Assembly: GCF_030692605.1 (NCBI RefSeq)
Contig: NZ_JAUYUD010000010.1
Span: forward strand, 30,798-94,797
Source of the DNA: Lutibacter sp.
Lineage (GTDB): Bacteria; Bacteroidota; Bacteroidia; Flavobacteriales; Flavobacteriaceae
Direction: 5' to 3'
Length of the DNA: 64,000 bases
A program made the position numbers and the translations under genes. Of the stretch, positions 35,046-44,116 are shown piece after piece (positions within the stretch are counted from its first letter, which is position 1; every line of letters begins with the position of its first letter). The notes below the pieces were generated by a model. It was not told the DNA's origin, did not search any database, and worked only from the letters and a program-made list of their open reading frames with translations.

Positions 35046-35996
35046 ATGAGAGTTTTAGCAAATGATGGTTTATCACAAAGTGGTATTAAACCTCTAGAAA
35101 ATGCTGGTTTTGAAGTAGATTTAACAACTGTTGCACAAGATCAATTGGTAGATTATATCAATAAAAATAATGTTGTCGCATTATTGGTAAGAAGCGCAAC
35201 AAAAGTTCGTAAAGATATTATTGACAACTGCCCTAATCTTAAAATAATTGGACGTGGAGGTGTTGGAATGGATAATATTGATGTTGAATATGCTAGATCC
35301 AAAGGGTTAAAAGTAATTAATACTCCTGCCGCTTCATCACATTCAGTAGCAGAATTGGTTTTTGCTCATTTATTTGGAATGGTGCGTTTTTTACCTGAAT
35401 CAAATAGAAACATGCCATTAGAAGGAGATTCCAAATTCAATGCATTTAAAAAAGCATTTGCCAATGGGATAGAATTGAAAGGAAAAACTATGGGTATTAT
35501 TGGTTTTGGTAGAATCGGACAAGCTACTGCAAAAATTGCACTTGCCTTAGGAATGAAAGTAGTTGCATACGATCCATTTATTGAATCTGTAACTTTAGAT
35601 CTGGAATTTTACGATCATCAAACCGTATTTTTTACTATAAATACAGTTTCAAAAGATGAAGTAATTGAACAATCAGATTTTATTTCTCTTCACGTTCCAG
35701 CTCAAAAGGAATATGTAATTGGCAAAAATGAATTTAGCGCAATGAAAAAAGGTGCATTTATTGTAAATGCTGCCAGAGGTGGAGTAATAGATGAAATTGC
35801 ATTAGTGCATGCATTAGAATCTGGTCAAATTGCAGGTGCAGCTTTAGATGTTTTTGAAAAAGAACCAACTCCTGAAATTCAGTTATTAATGAATCCTTTG
35901 CTTTCCTTAACACCTCATATTGGTGCAGCAACTGCTGAGGCACAAGATAGAATTGGAACTGAATTGGCAGAACAAATTATTGGAATTCTCAATTAA
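35046..35996 (+). CDS. serA: D-3-phosphoglycerate dehydrogenase (short form)
   Basis: 316 residues; first step of serine synthesis, oxidising 3-phosphoglycerate with NAD. The Rossmann motif is IIGFGRIGQATAKIALALGM, with an acidic residue later (AYDP). Catalytic segments are GRGGVGMDNIDV (Arg), NAARGGVIDE (Arg) and LTPHIGAATAEAQ (His). It lacks the C-terminal ACT domain, so serine feedback by that route is not expected. Position after serC supports serA over another 2-hydroxyacid dehydrogenase. Confidence 0.9.
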   Translation: MRVLANDGLSQSGIKPLENAGFEVDLTTVAQDQLVDYINKNNVVALLVRSATKVRKDIIDNCPNLKIIGRGGVGMDNIDVEYARSKGLKVINTPAASSHSVAELVFAHLFGMVRFLPESNRNMPLEGDSKFNAFKKAFANGIELKGKTMGIIGFGRIGQATAKIALALGMKVVAYDPFIESVTLDLEFYDHQTVFFTINTVSKDEVIEQSDFISLHVPAQKEYVIGKNEFSAMKKGAFIVNAARGGVIDEIALVHALESGQIAGAALDVFEKEPTPEIQLLMNPLLSLTPHIGAATAEAQDRIGTELAEQIIGILN

Positions 35997-36015
35997 TAAA
36001 AGTATTAAAGATTGA

Positions 36016-36044
36016 AAAGGGCTGTTTATTTAACAGCCTTTTTT
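36016..36044 (+). terminator. Terminator after serA
   Basis: Stem AAAGGGCTGTT/AACAGCCTTTT (one G-T pair), short loop, then a T-run; 20 bases past the stop at 35996. Confidence 0.85.
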
Positions 36045-36111
36045 AATTTTAAAATTCATAAATAATTACATTTGAAAAATAAAAACATATATAAAATATT
36101 AAGATTAAATT

Positions 36112-37362
36112 ATGGCTATAATAAAACCGTTTAAAGGGCTTCGTCCACCAAAAAACATGGTACAAGAGGTAGCATGTTTGCCTTATGATGTTATGAATTC
36201 TGAAGAAGCTTTAAGAATGGCTGATGGCAAAAAAGCTTCTCTACTGCACATAACCAGAGCTGAAATTGAATTTGACAAGAATATAGATTCTCACAGTGAA
36301 ATTGTATATACTAGAGCAAGAGATAATTTTAAAGCATTTCAAGATAATGGCTATTTATTACAAGATAGCGAAGACCATTATTATATCTATGCCCAAACAA
36401 TGAACGGCAAAACACAATATGGGATTGTAGGAAATGCCTCTTGTGAAGATTATAAGAATGGGATAATTAAAAAACATGAATTAACGCGTCCAGATAAAGA
36501 AGAAGATCGAAAAATATTAACTAGACAATTAGAAGCTAATATTGAGCCTGTTTTTTTTACCTATAGAGCTGTTCCAGAAATTGACGCAATTGTTTCAAAA
36601 ATAATTGCAACAAACTCTCCTGAATATGATTTTACAGCTGAAGATGGCTTTGGTCATCATTTTTGGGTTATTAAAGATGCTGATATTAATAAAACATTAG
36701 AACAACTTTTTAAAGAAAAAGTTCCGTGCACGTATGTTGCTGATGGTCATCATAGAACAGCCGCTGCTGGAGGTATGAGTGAAGAATTCAAAAGTAAAAA
36801 TCCAAACCATACTGGTAACGAGCCTTACAATTATTTTATGGCCGTTCATTTTCCTGACAATCAGTTGCAAATCATTGATTATAACCGCGTTGTAAAAGAT
36901 TTAAATGGGTTAAGTGTTGAACAATTTATGGCTAAAGTTCAAGTGAATTTTACAATTAATAAAATTAGTGAGTCAATTATTAAACCAACTAAATTACATG
37001 ATTTTTCAATATATGTTGATGGTAAATGGTATGGTTTAACCGCTAAAGAAGGTACTTTTGACGATAATAATCCTATTGACAGTTTAGATGTAAGTGTTTT
37101 ATCAAAATGTATTTTAGAGCCAATTTTAAATATTAAAGATTTAAGAACTTCGACAAAAATTGATTTTGTTGGAGGAATTAGAGGTCTTGAAGAGTTAAGT
37201 AAACGTGTAGATAAAGGTGAAATGGCTGTTGCTTTTGCTTTATTCCCTGTGAGTATGAACCAATTAATGAATATTGCTGATACCGGTAATATTATGCCTC
37301 CAAAAGTAACTTGGTTTGAACCAAAATTACGATCGGGTTTAGTTATAAATAAATTAAATTAG
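36112..37362 (+). CDS. DUF1015 family protein
   Basis: 416 residues, full length for this widely conserved family. Hallmarks: MAIIKPFKGLRPPKNMVQEVACLPYDV at the start, ELTRPDKEEDR, YVADGHHRTAAA and FVGGIRGLEEL. The DGHHR motif is ParB-like and could bind a nucleotide or metal; in some bacteria the gene lies near serine-pathway genes, as here after serC-serA. The biochemical function is not established. The YggS gene follows after 6 bp. Confidence 0.88.
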   Translation: MAIIKPFKGLRPPKNMVQEVACLPYDVMNSEEALRMADGKKASLLHITRAEIEFDKNIDSHSEIVYTRARDNFKAFQDNGYLLQDSEDHYYIYAQTMNGKTQYGIVGNASCEDYKNGIIKKHELTRPDKEEDRKILTRQLEANIEPVFFTYRAVPEIDAIVSKIIATNSPEYDFTAEDGFGHHFWVIKDADINKTLEQLFKEKVPCTYVADGHHRTAAAGGMSEEFKSKNPNHTGNEPYNYFMAVHFPDNQLQIIDYNRVVKDLNGLSVEQFMAKVQVNFTINKISESIIKPTKLHDFSIYVDGKWYGLTAKEGTFDDNNPIDSLDVSVLSKCILEPILNIKDLRTSTKIDFVGGIRGLEELSKRVDKGEMAVAFALFPVSMNQLMNIADTGNIMPPKVTWFEPKLRSGLVINKLN

Positions 37363-37368
37363 TTTTTA

Positions 37369-38037
37369 GTGTCTTTAAAAAACAATTTAGAACTTATATA
37401 CAATTCTATATCGGAACAGGTTAAACTTATTGCAGTTTCTAAAACGCAATCTGTTCCGGTAATAATGGAAGCATATGCTGCTGGTCAAAGAGTTTTTGGT
37501 GAAAATAAAATTCAAGAAATGGTTGAAAAATATCAACAGCTTCCAAAAGATATTGAATGGCACATGATAGGGCATTTGCAAACAAATAAGGTTAAATATA
37601 TGGCCGAATTTGTGCATTTAATTCATAGTGTAGATAGTTTAAAAAAATTACAAGAAATTAATAAACAAGCATTAAAATATAATCGAATAATTAATTGTTT
37701 GTTACAATTAAAAATAGCAACAGAAGATACTAAATTTGGATTATCTATAGATGAAGCTATGTCAATATTGTCATCTGAAGAATTAAAAAATTTGCAAAAT
37801 GTTTATATACAAGGTTTTATGGGAATGGCAAGTTTTACTGAAGATGAAATAACCATTAGAAGTGAATTTAAACAATTAAAACAATATGCCTCCAATTTAG
37901 CTTGTTACCAATCTCCAATTTTTAATCCAACCATTTTATCAATGGGTATGAGCAGCGATTATTTAATTGCAATTGAAGAAGGTAGCACCATGATTAGAGT
38001 TGGAAGTGCTATATTTGGCGAAAGAAACTATATATAA
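37369..38037 (+). CDS. yggS: YggS-family PLP homeostasis protein
   Basis: 222 residues; alanine-racemase-like barrel that binds PLP without known catalysis and buffers cellular B6. PLP-lysine segment VKLIAVSKTQSVPVIMEAY, then FGENKIQEMVEKY, WHMIGHLQTNKVKY and a C-terminal GSAIFGERNY. The start is GTG at 37369, six bases after the previous stop and in the same frame; no ATG would retain the conserved beginning. The nuclease gene follows after one base. Confidence 0.94.
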   Translation: MSLKNNLELIYNSISEQVKLIAVSKTQSVPVIMEAYAAGQRVFGENKIQEMVEKYQQLPKDIEWHMIGHLQTNKVKYMAEFVHLIHSVDSLKKLQEINKQALKYNRIINCLLQLKIATEDTKFGLSIDEAMSILSSEELKNLQNVYIQGFMGMASFTEDEITIRSEFKQLKQYASNLACYQSPIFNPTILSMGMSSDYLIAIEEGSTMIRVGSAIFGERNYI

Positions 38038-38038
38038 T

Positions 38039-39118
38039 TTGTACGCAATTTTAGATATTGAAACCACAGGTGGTAAATTTAATGAAGAGGGAATTACAGA
38101 AATAGCCATCTATAAATATGATGGTCACACAATTGTAGATCAGTTTATTAGTCTTATTAATCCTGAAAGAGAAATTCAACCTTTTGTGGTAAATTTAACA
38201 GGTATTAATAGCGGAATGCTTAAAAATGCTCCAAAATTTTTTGAAGTTGCCAAAAGAATTATTGAAATTACAACAGATTGTGTAATTGTTGCTCATAACG
38301 CAAATTTTGATAATCGAATTTTAACTACAGAATATCGTAGATTAGGGTATGAATTTGAGCGAGAAACATTGTGCACCGTTGAACTAAGCCAAAAATTAAT
38401 TCCTGATTTAGATTCCTATAAATTAGGTAAATTATGTCGTACTTTAGGTATACCAGTTAGTAGTCGTCATAGAGCTGAAGGGGATGCATTGGCAACTGTA
38501 AAGTTGTTTAAATTGTTAATGAATAAGGACAATGGAAAGGAAATTATTAAAACTGCAATAAAAAAAGAGATTCCTAAAAAAATTGCTCCAAAATTACAAT
38601 CCTTGTTGGAAAATTTGCCCACTTCAGAAGGATTATTTTATATTCAAAATGAAACTGATATTCTTTATATAGGAAAAGGAAAAAATATTAAAAAAGCAGC
38701 GAATCAATTATTTTTAAAAGATTCAAAAAGAGCTATTTATATTCAAAATAATGTAGTATCTGTACTTTATGAAGAAACCGGTAATGCCTTAATTTCTGAA
38801 CTAAAATTTGTTGTAGAAATAATTAAAAACAAACCTAAATTTAATCAACTTCTATCTAAAAGAAACGGCCCAAAAGTTTCTTTTAATAATGATAATTTTA
38901 TAATGATTGAAAAAGGCCGAACACTTGGTGAAAAATCTGTTATTTTAGTCGAAAATAATATCCTTTTGGGTTACTGTTATATAGATTTGAGTTATCAACT
39001 TAATAATTTAGAAATTCTTAAATCTTTAATTTCAAAAGTTGAAAATTCTAATTATAATAGACTTTTAATAAAAAAATACTTCAATACCCATACCCTAGAA
39101 AAATTAATTCGTTTTTAA
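38039..39118 (+). CDS. DnaQ-type exonuclease fused to GIY-YIG domain
   Basis: 360 residues from TTG at 38039 (MYAILDIETTGG), the family-typical start one base after the yggS stop; an earlier TTG at 38000 adds 13 atypical residues. Residues 1-165 form a DEDDh 3'-5' exonuclease: ILDIETTGG, VAHNANFDNRIL and SSRHRAEGDALAT. Residues about 185-280 form a GIY-YIG nuclease domain (GLFYIQNETDILYIGKGKNIKKA, ISELKFVVEIIKNKPKFN). The usual arginine after the GK-KN motif appears as lysine. Proposed role: DNA repair or processing. Confidence 0.85.
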   Translation: MYAILDIETTGGKFNEEGITEIAIYKYDGHTIVDQFISLINPEREIQPFVVNLTGINSGMLKNAPKFFEVAKRIIEITTDCVIVAHNANFDNRILTTEYRRLGYEFERETLCTVELSQKLIPDLDSYKLGKLCRTLGIPVSSRHRAEGDALATVKLFKLLMNKDNGKEIIKTAIKKEIPKKIAPKLQSLLENLPTSEGLFYIQNETDILYIGKGKNIKKAANQLFLKDSKRAIYIQNNVVSVLYEETGNALISELKFVVEIIKNKPKFNQLLSKRNGPKVSFNNDNFIMIEKGRTLGEKSVILVENNILLGYCYIDLSYQLNNLEILKSLISKVENSNYNRLLIKKYFNTHTLEKLIRF

Positions 39119-39162
39119 TTTTTAAATCTTTATTTTAGTAAAAAATCTATTTAAATCTCATT

Positions 39163-39993
39163 TTGAAAGAAGTACAACATAAAATACATTGGAAAACCAA
39201 GCTTCATGACATAATATATGAAGCCGACACTAAAGAAGGTAAATTATTTGATATTATTCTCATAATTGCCATATTGTTTAGCATTTTATTTGTGATGCTT
39301 GAGAGTGTTGAAAGTATAGATAATAAGTATCATGGTTTTTTAAATATTGCCGAATGGATAATAACAATCCTATTTACCATTGAATATATTACAAGAGTAA
39401 TTACCATTAAGAAACCTCTATCTTATATTTTTAGCTTCTATGGAATTATTGATTTTTTATCAACTATTCCTATGTATTTATCGCTAATTTTTGTTGGAAC
39501 ACAGGCATTAATTGCATTACGAGCGCTTCGTTTACTTAGAGTATTTAGGATATTAAAACTAACTCGATATTTAGGAGCTTCTGTAAATTTAATGTTAGCC
39601 TTAAGATCCAGCAGAATTAAAATTGCCGTATTTTTATTTAGCATATTTGTTATTACCATCATATTAGGAACCATTATGTACTTAATTGAAGGTCCTGAAA
39701 ATGGTTTTACAAGTATTCCCTATAGTATGTATTGGGCAATAGTTACATTAACTACCGTTGGTTATGGAGATATTTCACCAAATACACCACTTGGTCAATT
39801 TATTGCTAGTGTAGTTATGGTTTTAGGGTACGGTATTATCGCGATTCCTACAGGTATTGTAACTTCTGAAATGGCTAAACAAGATGATGTAATTCATACC
39901 AATACACAATGTTGTTCCAACTGCTCTTATGGAAAACATTTAGATAATGCTAAATATTGTCAAAAATGTGGAGAAAAGTTAAATCATGAATAA
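39163..39993 (+). CDS. Voltage-gated K+ channel-like ion transporter with zinc ribbon
   Basis: 276 residues with a six-helix voltage-gated channel layout. The S4 helix carries spaced arginines (LIALRALRLLRVFRILKLTRYL), and the pore loop has the potassium filter TTVGYGD. After S6 the soluble tail holds a Cys4 zinc ribbon, CSNC...CQKC. The start is TTG at 39163 because no ATG precedes the first helix. The 3' end overlaps miaA by 8 bp. Potassium selectivity follows from the filter; gating by the ribbon is only a suggestion. Confidence 0.9.
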   Translation: MKEVQHKIHWKTKLHDIIYEADTKEGKLFDIILIIAILFSILFVMLESVESIDNKYHGFLNIAEWIITILFTIEYITRVITIKKPLSYIFSFYGIIDFLSTIPMYLSLIFVGTQALIALRALRLLRVFRILKLTRYLGASVNLMLALRSSRIKIAVFLFSIFVITIILGTIMYLIEGPENGFTSIPYSMYWAIVTLTTVGYGDISPNTPLGQFIASVVMVLGYGIIAIPTGIVTSEMAKQDDVIHTNTQCCSNCSYGKHLDNAKYCQKCGEKLNHE

Positions 39994-40891
39994 ATACTTA
40001 ATTACTGTTGTTGGACCTACTGCAATTGGTAAAACATCCTTGAGTATAAAACTAGCTCAACATTTTAAAACTGAAATTATTTCAAGCGATTCTCGTCAGT
40101 TTTATAAAGAAATGACCATTGGAACTGCTGTTCCTACTAAAGAAGAATTGAATGCTGCTCCTCATCATTTCATCCAAAATAGATCAATTTTTGAAGATTA
40201 TAGCGTTGGTCAATTCGAAAAGGAAGCCCTAATAAAATTAGAAGAATTATTTTCAAAAAATAATGTAGTTATTATGGTTGGCGGAAGTGGCTTATATACA
40301 AATGCCGTTATCGAAGGATTGGATTACTTTCCTGAAATTGCCCCTGAAATTAGAACTCAACTTAATGCTCAGATTAAAAATGGGGAACTCAAATTACTTC
40401 AAGATAAATTAAAAGAATTAGACCTAGAATCGTATAAAACAATTGAAATTGACAATCCGCATCGCTTAATAAGAGCATTAGAAATTTGTATCGGAACTAG
40501 TAAAACATATTCAGAGTATAAAAACAAACCAAAAGCTAAGCGTAGTTTTATACCTATTAAAATTGGTTTAATGGCCGACAGAGAATTGATGTACAACCGT
40601 ATAAACAATCGTGTTGATTTAATGATGATAGAAGGATTATTAGAAGAGTCTAAGAAATTGCATGAATATAAAGATTTAAACGCCTTACAAACAGTCGGTT
40701 ATAGAGAACTTTTTGAATATTTTGAAGGAAATTGCACTTTAGACTTTGCTATAGAAGAAATTAAAAAAAATACACGAAGGTTTGCAAAACGACAAGTAAC
40801 TTGGAATAAAAAAGACGATCAAATTCACTGGTTTAACTACACCGAAAACATTTCAGAAATAATAAAAAAAATTGAAGAAATTGTTGAATAA
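39986..40891 (+). CDS. miaA: tRNA dimethylallyltransferase
   Basis: 301 residues; adds a dimethylallyl group to A37 of tRNAs reading UNN codons. P-loop GPTAIGKTS at residues 9-17, ISSDSRQFYKEMTIGTA with the catalytic aspartate, PHHFI, VMVGGSGLYTNAVIEG, and the C-terminal LQTVGYRELFEYFEG and TRRFAKRQVTWNKKD that contact tRNA. Translationally linked to the channel gene by an 8-bp overlap. Confidence 0.97.
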   Translation: MNKYLITVVGPTAIGKTSLSIKLAQHFKTEIISSDSRQFYKEMTIGTAVPTKEELNAAPHHFIQNRSIFEDYSVGQFEKEALIKLEELFSKNNVVIMVGGSGLYTNAVIEGLDYFPEIAPEIRTQLNAQIKNGELKLLQDKLKELDLESYKTIEIDNPHRLIRALEICIGTSKTYSEYKNKPKAKRSFIPIKIGLMADRELMYNRINNRVDLMMIEGLLEESKKLHEYKDLNALQTVGYRELFEYFEGNCTLDFAIEEIKKNTRRFAKRQVTWNKKDDQIHWFNYTENISEIIKKIEEIVE

Positions 40892-40957
40892 ACCTAACCT
40901 TTATTTAATTTTACTTTCATTTACTTAAAAAATAATTATAATACTATTAACCCAATT

Positions 40958-41386
40958 ATGAAAACAATAGTAAAAAATAGTTTGGCTGTTATTTTAGGAT
41001 TATTAATTGGAAGCTCCGTAAATATGGGAATTATAAATATTAGTGGCTCCATTATTACACCACCAAATGGCGCAGATGTTACCACCATGGAAGGTCTCAA
41101 AGCAACTATACACTTATTTCAACCAATACATTTTATATTTCCATTTTTGGCACATGCATTAGGAACTTTTATAGGCGCTATAATTGCTACATTAATTGCT
41201 ACTAGTCATAAAATAAAATTTGCACTATTAATTGGGTTATTTTTCTTAATTGGTGGCATTACCAGTGTTTTTATGTTACCATCACCTATTTGGTTTATTA
41301 TTTTAGATCTATTTGGAGCTTATGTACCTATGGCGTGGATGGGCTGGAAATTAGCTTCATTTACAACTAAAAATATTAAACATTGA
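40958..41386 (+). CDS. Small four-helix membrane protein
   Basis: 142 residues with four predicted helices: about 8-28 (LAVILGLLIGSSVNMGIINI), 58-83 (FIFPFLAHALGTFIGAIIATLIA), 89-108 and 110-132. Small residues in the helices (GTFIGAIIATLIA) suggest tight packing. It resembles uncharacterised flavobacterial membrane proteins. Its stop overlaps the next gene as TTGA, indicating coupling. Function unknown. Confidence 0.7.
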   Translation: MKTIVKNSLAVILGLLIGSSVNMGIINISGSIITPPNGADVTTMEGLKATIHLFQPIHFIFPFLAHALGTFIGAIIATLIATSHKIKFALLIGLFFLIGGITSVFMLPSPIWFIILDLFGAYVPMAWMGWKLASFTTKNIKH

Positions 41387-42147
41387 ACAAAACTAAACTC
41401 AAAGAATTTTTAGATGAAAAAGTAATTCAGTACAATATCCCAACCTTTATTGAAAGTGACCCTATTCAAATTCCTCATTTATTTAGTTTAAAAGAAGATA
41501 TTGAAATTGCAGGATTTCTGACAGCCACTATTGCTTGGGGAAATCGAAAAATGATTATAAAGAATGGGTATAAAATGATGGAAATAATGGGTAATTCTCC
41601 TTATGATTTTGTGATGAACCATAAAGAACATCATTTAGATACTTTTGATAGTTTTGTGCACAGAACTTTTAATAGTGCTGATTTCAAGCACTTTATAAAG
41701 GCGCTGCAATACATTTATGTTAATTATAAAGGGTTGGAAAATGTATTTACTTTAAATGCTACAAAAAACTCACTTCAACCAGCAATTTCTGAACTAAAAA
41801 CCATTTTTTTTGAAATTAAACATCTTTCTAGAACAGAAAAACACATTTCAGACCCATTAAAAAATTCTGCGGCAAAACGTATTAATATGTTTTTGCGTTG
41901 GATGGTTAGAAAAGATGCAAATGGTGTAGATTTTGGGATTTGGAAATCAATTTCACCTGGTACACTTTCATGTCCACTTGATGTTCATTCTGGCAATGTA
42001 GCGCGTAAATTAGGTTTACTCACTAGAAATCAAAACGATGCAAAAGCATTAGCTGAATTAGATGTTAATTTAAGAAAAATGGATAAAAACGATCCTGTTA
42101 AATACGATTTTGCTCTATTTGGATTAGGTGTTTTTGAAAACTTTTAA
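41383..42147 (+). CDS. TIGR02757/DUF2400 family protein
   Basis: 254 residues of a conserved family related in part to the HhH-GPD fold. Segments: DPIQIPHLFSLKEDIEIAGFLTA, WGNRKMIIKNGYKMME, KRINMFLRWMVRKD and LSCPLDVHSGNVARKLGLL. Usual length. The start is TTG at 41383, overlapping the previous stop by 4 bp; no closer ATG retains the conserved N-terminus. Function unknown, possibly nucleic-acid-related from the fold. Confidence 0.85.
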   Translation: MNKTKLKEFLDEKVIQYNIPTFIESDPIQIPHLFSLKEDIEIAGFLTATIAWGNRKMIIKNGYKMMEIMGNSPYDFVMNHKEHHLDTFDSFVHRTFNSADFKHFIKALQYIYVNYKGLENVFTLNATKNSLQPAISELKTIFFEIKHLSRTEKHISDPLKNSAAKRINMFLRWMVRKDANGVDFGIWKSISPGTLSCPLDVHSGNVARKLGLLTRNQNDAKALAELDVNLRKMDKNDPVKYDFALFGLGVFENF

Positions 42148-42188
42148 TATTTGGTATATTAAATCCTTTTGAATTGAAAATTATACAT

Positions 42189-42818
42189 TTATGTACTTAC
42201 CAAAGCCAAACCTTGTATTGCTGAAGCATCTTTAGGCTTATTTAATAATACTTTTTGAAAAAGAACTTTTGCTTCCTTCTTTTTACCTAACTGTAAATTA
42301 GCCCAGCCATACATTAGCATCCCATCATAATCAAATGGATATAAGTCTACAACTTTTTGAAAATTCAAAATTGCTTTATCATACTGTCCTCTATTATAAT
42401 AGATTGTACCTAAATAGTACAACGCCTTTGTGTTATTTGGCGAATTTGCTAAAATTTCTTTGTATTGTACAATTACCTCATCCCAACGTCCTAATGCAGA
42501 TAAAGGAAAAATATAACCAAATTTCGGTTCATCTGCGTATGGGAATAGGTCCATCGATTTTTTATAAAAGGCAATAGATTCTTTAAAATTTCCTGCCATA
42601 TAATTTAACCAACCTAATCGTAAATTTGTTTCATACGAGTTTTCTTGATATACTGCTTTTAATTGATCTGCTGCTTCCTTAAAATTTCCTTTAGCTTCTA
42701 AAGTATAACTTTTGCTAAATGCTTCTTGTAAATTTGAAAAATTGTTTTGCGCTAATACTGTTGTACTAATAAATAAAATAAAAATACCTGTTAATATTAT
42801 TCTTTTTAAAAATTCCAT
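42189..42818 (-). CDS. Secreted TPR protein
   Basis: 209 residues with a signal peptide (cleavage near VLAQN) and about five tetratricopeptide repeats. Examples are SYTLEAKGNFKEAADQLKAVYQEN, GWLNYMAGNFKESIAFYKKSMDLFP, LGTIYYNRGQYDKAILNFQKVVDLYP and GWANLQLGKKKEAKVLFQKVL. TPRs are scaffolding modules. It overlaps the upstream outer-membrane protein gene by 13 bp, so it probably assembles with that barrel in the periplasm. Last gene of the probable 42.2-49.0 kb operon. Confidence 0.85.
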   Translation of the reverse strand: MEFLKRIILTGIFILFISTTVLAQNNFSNLQEAFSKSYTLEAKGNFKEAADQLKAVYQENSYETNLRLGWLNYMAGNFKESIAFYKKSMDLFPYADEPKFGYIFPLSALGRWDEVIVQYKEILANSPNNTKALYYLGTIYYNRGQYDKAILNFQKVVDLYPFDYDGMLMYGWANLQLGKKKEAKVLFQKVLLNKPKDASAIQGLALVST

Positions 42819-44116
42819 GTGATTCCTACTATTAAGTTTTGTTGATTAAAATTATATATTTTTGTTAAAATTTCATTGTCTTGTGTTTGATAAAAATCCT
42901 CCATTTTGGCAATTGTATATCCTGCTTTTATCACTGAATTTTTAGTGAATACTTTTAAAACTAAGCCCATTTCACTTGTTGTTTTTGCAACTTGGTTATA
43001 TATAAATGCACCATTATTGGAAACATAATTGGTAATATCTCCAAAATTACCAAAACCTGTAATAGAAAATTTATTTGTACCTATTGCTAATCCTCCACTA
43101 TATATTAAATTACTATTAGTATTCTGATTTTGATATTGAATCGAACCAAAAGGCACTACTAATGTGCTTCCCAAAGGAAATAAAGACACTGAATATCCTG
43201 TTTGAAACTGTTTTTTATTATTTAAATTTGAAACAGATGCATTTACAGTACTTCTTGCAAAATAAGACGCTTTAGAAATTGATGCGCCAAAAACAACGTC
43301 AGAATACTTGATTGTTGAAGAAGTTGACACTCGTATTGGTCCTCCAAAATTTAAAGTTTCCTCAATATTTACGTTATCAAAATTACCCGAAACAACGTTT
43401 AAATAGGTATCCAAATACCATCTATTCCCAAGTGCAAAAGTAACATCGGCATAATAACGTGTTTCTTTGCCATCATACGGTTTATTTGTTATCAAATTAG
43501 AAGTACTTTCTTGCTGATTGTTTTTAATTGACATAAATGTAAGCTGATGATAGAAGTTTACTTTTTTTGATAACGGATGATTTAACCCAATTGAATAGTA
43601 ACTGTAACTCTCAGGAAAAATACGAACATCATTATTATCGGCATTTATATCCGCAACAGCCATCGAATCAAAATCTACATTTGAAGTCCTTAAAAAACCA
43701 ATATCAATTGAAGAAATAAAAGGTAATTCTAAATTTATTTTATCTTTCAAAGGCTGAGACATTTTTTCGAAAAAAATATGTGATTCTAATACCATACCGC
43801 TAAATCTATATGCCCAATACAAATATTCTTGCACAATTATATCATAATTATTTGCTGTATACGCTTCCTCTAATTCTTTTACAGCACTTAACATCTTATT
43901 ATCTTTATAATAAGCAATTCCCATTCTAACATTTAAGTAATAGAAATTTAAGTTTGAATGCCTCGATTGTTTACCAACTTCAATAAGAGATTTCCAATCT
44001 TGTTTTAAGTACAAATCATACGTTGTGCTATCTATCTCCTTAAAAGACACGGGTTTTTGAGCTTGTACCGTTATAAAAAACAGTAATGCAATTACTATAC
44101 TAGTCTGTTTTCCCAT
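42806..44116 (-). CDS. Outer-membrane beta-barrel protein with N-terminal TPR-like helices
   Basis: 436 residues. Signal peptide to about 19 (ALLFFITVQAQ), then about 100 residues of helical TPR-like sequence (SLIEVGKQSRHSNLNFYYLNVRMGIAYYKDNKMLSAVKELEEAY). A strand-rich region with alternating aromatics ends in IVGITWNF, a typical barrel terminal. It recalls YaiO-like barrels but I cannot confirm that. It overlaps the fusion protein gene upstream by 22 bp and the TPR gene downstream by 13 bp. A channel or assembly role is inferred. Confidence 0.75.
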   Translation of the reverse strand: MGKQTSIVIALLFFITVQAQKPVSFKEIDSTTYDLYLKQDWKSLIEVGKQSRHSNLNFYYLNVRMGIAYYKDNKMLSAVKELEEAYTANNYDIIVQEYLYWAYRFSGMVLESHIFFEKMSQPLKDKINLELPFISSIDIGFLRTSNVDFDSMAVADINADNNDVRIFPESYSYYSIGLNHPLSKKVNFYHQLTFMSIKNNQQESTSNLITNKPYDGKETRYYADVTFALGNRWYLDTYLNVVSGNFDNVNIEETLNFGGPIRVSTSSTIKYSDVVFGASISKASYFARSTVNASVSNLNNKKQFQTGYSVSLFPLGSTLVVPFGSIQYQNQNTNSNLIYSGGLAIGTNKFSITGFGNFGDITNYVSNNGAFIYNQVAKTTSEMGLVLKVFTKNSVIKAGYTIAKMEDFYQTQDNEILTKIYNFNQQNLIVGITWNF

